Shown piece after piece: positions 62,415-64,000 of a DNA stretch of 64,000 nt. The stretch is from an uncultured Bacteroidia bacterium (GTDB lineage Bacteria > Bacteroidota > Bacteroidia > Bacteroidales > F082). Made by a program: the position numbers and the translations under genes. Position 1 is the stretch's first letter. Each line of letters opens with the position of its first letter. Below the pieces are notes generated by a model. That model made no database searches. It saw only the letters and a list, made by a program, of their open reading frames with translations, and was not told where the DNA came from. Where the stretch lies: positions 186,001-250,000 of the forward strand of contig CADCJI010000001.1 in assembly GCA_902801625.1 (NCBI GenBank). The letters run 5' to 3'.

Positions 62415-62852
62415 ATGGATAGGATCGTCCTTCCGAATGATGTGCTTTTGAACGAAGTCGCCCAGTTGCTTGGCGAAGGTCGCGAAGTGGTTATCACCCC
62501 TAAAGGCAGAAGTATGCTTCCATTCATTCGTGGTGAGGTCGATCGCATCAAATTGCATCAACCAGGCAACTTGAAGGTGGGTGACATTGTTTTAGCTTAT
62601 TTTGAAGACCGTTATGTATTGCATCGTATAATTGCTATTAATGGTGATGAAATAACCTTGATGGGTGATGGCAATTTGAAGGGTACTGAACAAGGGGTGC
62701 GTAAGGATGTAGTTGGTAAGGTGGTTGAGATTATTACACCCGACCATCGTCAACACAAGCCGGGTAAAGCATGGTTATGGCGACACACTTTGTTTCTTAG
62801 GAAATATCTGTTGAAAGTGTATAGAAAATGGAATAAGTTGAAAAACAAATAA
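62415..62852 (+). CDS. S24/S26-family peptidase-like protein
   Basis: 145 residues with GRSMLPFI, which carries the Ser of the signal-peptidase (S26) or LexA (S24) type active site, and RYVLHRIIAINGDEI. The C-terminus is basic, perhaps a membrane-proximal tail, but no transmembrane helix is clear. It starts six bases after the HprK-like stop. In similar gene sets this protein probably removes leader peptides. Substrate unknown. Confidence 0.74.
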   Translation: MDRIVLPNDVLLNEVAQLLGEGREVVITPKGRSMLPFIRGEVDRIKLHQPGNLKVGDIVLAYFEDRYVLHRIIAINGDEITLMGDGNLKGTEQGVRKDVVGKVVEIITPDHRQHKPGKAWLWRHTLFLRKYLLKVYRKWNKLKNK

Positions 62853-62871
62853 TTCTAATAAAATAATTGAT

Positions 62872-63147
62872 ATGAGATTTAAAAAAGGTTATAGATTGCG
62901 TTCTTTAGGTCAGGAGTTTATCCTTATTGCTGAAGGACTGGAAGCGGTGGATTTCAGCCGTATGATTTCAATGAACGAGAGTGCTGCTTTCCTTTGGAAG
63001 GAAGTGGAAGGTATGGATTTCGATGCAGAAATGCTGGCCACACTTTTGGTAGACAACTATGGCGTAGCTCGTGAAACAGCTCAGAATGATGTAGCAGCGT
63101 TACTAGAGTCATGGTCGGCTGCTGGCCTCATCGAGGACGAGAAATGA
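62872..63147 (+). CDS. PqqD-family peptide chaperone
   Basis: 91 residues with the PqqD pattern: a beta segment (YRLRSLGQEFILIAEGL), SMNESAAFLWKEVEG, and a DNYGVARETAQNDVAALLES helix. PqqD-type domains (RRE) bind leader peptides of ribosomally made peptides and present them to modifying enzymes. It follows the S24/S26 gene by 19 bases and precedes the nucleotidyltransferase gene. Confidence 0.85.
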   Translation: MRFKKGYRLRSLGQEFILIAEGLEAVDFSRMISMNESAAFLWKEVEGMDFDAEMLATLLVDNYGVARETAQNDVAALLESWSAAGLIEDEK

Positions 63148-63179
63148 GTTTATAGTATTAATATTAATAAGGTGTAGTC

Positions 63180-64000
63180 GTGTCGACTGTCGAACAACAA
63201 TATTTCGCATTGCTTCGTTCTGCCCTTTGGGACACATCGGTTTCCATTGTTGGTGAAATCGATTGGGAAGCCGTTATGAAGATGGCCGAGTTCCATAGCA
63301 ATAATGTGTTGGTCGCCGATGTGGCTTCACGAATGACAGACGGAAGAAAGCCTTCACCTGTAATTCAGGCCAAGTTGCAGTCGCTTATGCGTAGCAATTT
63401 GTTCCACCTTATGCAGCTGAGACAGATTTTGGTGTCGGCGGTGAAATTATTGCGTGAACATGGTATTGAGCCGGTAGTGCTGAAAGGTTTTGGCCTAGCC
63501 CTGCTTTATCCCAATCCGAGCTTACGTCAGATCGGTGATATAGATCTTTTTATAGGAATTGCGGATTTCCATGAGGCTTGCACATTACTACGCACATTGC
63601 CAGGCAGCTACAATTGGGGTGAGGAAATTGATGTGGGCAGACATTATAACATTGAATTCGGAGGCATCCCATTGGAGGTACACCGTGTGAGTGCTGATAT
63701 TGAAGATGCGAAGCTTTATCCTCATTATGCAGCTATGGAGAAAGAGGGCTTGATAGACCATCCACAGCGCATCGACTATGAAGGCTTTGAGATTTCCATC
63801 CCCTCCAAAGAGTTTGTGGTGTTCTTCACGTTTTATCATGCATGGCACCACTATCTTGAAACGGGTGTGGGGTGGCGGCAACTCAGTGACGTTGCGATGG
63901 CTCTTCATTCTTATCATGGGCAACTAGACTTGGATAAGTTGCGAAAATGGCTCAACAACATGCGAGTCATGACCCCTTGGCAGACCTTTGGTTATCTGCT
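63180..64000 (+). CDS. Nucleotidyltransferase-fold protein (PF14907-like), C-terminus cut by window edge
   Basis: At least 273 residues from the GTG at 63180 (AAGG eight bases upstream); open to the right edge. The motif VVLKGFGLALLYPNPSLRQI then GDIDLFI is the conserved core of the uncharacterised nucleotidyltransferase family often encoded near PqqD and HprK-like genes. It could transfer a nucleotide to a peptide or sugar. A GTG start and truncated end leave its length uncertain. Confidence 0.8.
   Translation, partial: MSTVEQQYFALLRSALWDTSVSIVGEIDWEAVMKMAEFHSNNVLVADVASRMTDGRKPSPVIQAKLQSLMRSNLFHLMQLRQILVSAVKLLREHGIEPVVLKGFGLALLYPNPSLRQIGDIDLFIGIADFHEACTLLRTLPGSYNWGEEIDVGRHYNIEFGGIPLEVHRVSADIEDAKLYPHYAAMEKEGLIDHPQRIDYEGFEISIPSKEFVVFFTFYHAWHHYLETGVGWRQLSDVAMALHSYHGQLDLDKLRKWLNNMRVMTPWQTFGYL

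Overview
The window looks like a chromosomal segment of a member of the Bacteroidales (phylum Bacteroidota), probably an uncultured species represented by an assembled genome. The evidence is: promoters of the Bacteroidota type (TTG or TTTG, about 19 bases, TAnnTTTG); exported proteins with C-terminal type IX secretion (T9SS) sorting domains; a TonB-receptor-type barrel; a fused ornithine/glycine-lipid acyltransferase; a DUF3822-rsmD pair; and many palindromic repeats of the kind seen in such genomes. No rRNA, tRNA, CRISPR array or transposase was seen, and no gene-free stretch exceeds 300 bases.

Layout. 1-1837: a gingipain-type (C25) protease cut by the left edge. 2051-4079: AbrB-like regulator, membrane acyltransferase and AlkD-like glycosylase, in overlapping frames. 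4200-9911: a phospho-signalling cassette of FHA proteins, an FHA/VWA membrane protein, a PP2C phosphatase and a Ser/Thr kinase. 9911-18725: hydrolase, C10 protease, Mrp and NfuA-like Fe-S proteins, two secreted proteins and a methyltransferase-like protein. 18796-19673: cobalamin adenosyltransferase and a DUF2795 protein. 19727-28519: an accessory module, described below. 28664-34798: a 2044-residue secreted beta-helix protein. 34922-37484: two related transcription units that share a leader RNA, with a zincin-like protein and a pseudouridine synthase between them. 37597-49956: lipid synthesis, rsmD, a toxin-antitoxin operon, a frameshifted outer-membrane receptor, amn, holA, dtd, a subtilase and rbfA. 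49953-61415: LolE-like permease, TolB-like protein, MBL hydrolase, TPR protein, a frameshifted rocD, nitroreductase lipoprotein, dus and lnt. 61540-64000: an HprK-like kinase, S24/S26 peptidase, PqqD and nucleotidyltransferase set that runs off the right edge.

The most interesting part is 19727-28519. Three near-identical 17-bp palindromes (GTGACA-N5-TGTCAC type) each lie 9-10 bases upstream of a candidate -7 box, so each covers the -33 position. They drive a small-protein gene, a leftward AAA+ ATPase / WYL regulator / RecB-DUF2779 nuclease operon, and a rightward operon of a small membrane protein, a paralogue of a protein from the first unit, and two Sel1-repeat proteins. I infer a WYL-autoregulated module, possibly for DNA damage or phage defence; this is untested. 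A second signal is a leader element in three copies (20591, 34972, 36923), each just downstream of a promoter. In two copies it forms two short hairpins with complementary loops next to the start codon.

Two genes (rocD and the outer-membrane receptor) carry frameshifts that may be real or assembly errors. Interspersed repeats have entered at least three reading frames without breaking them.
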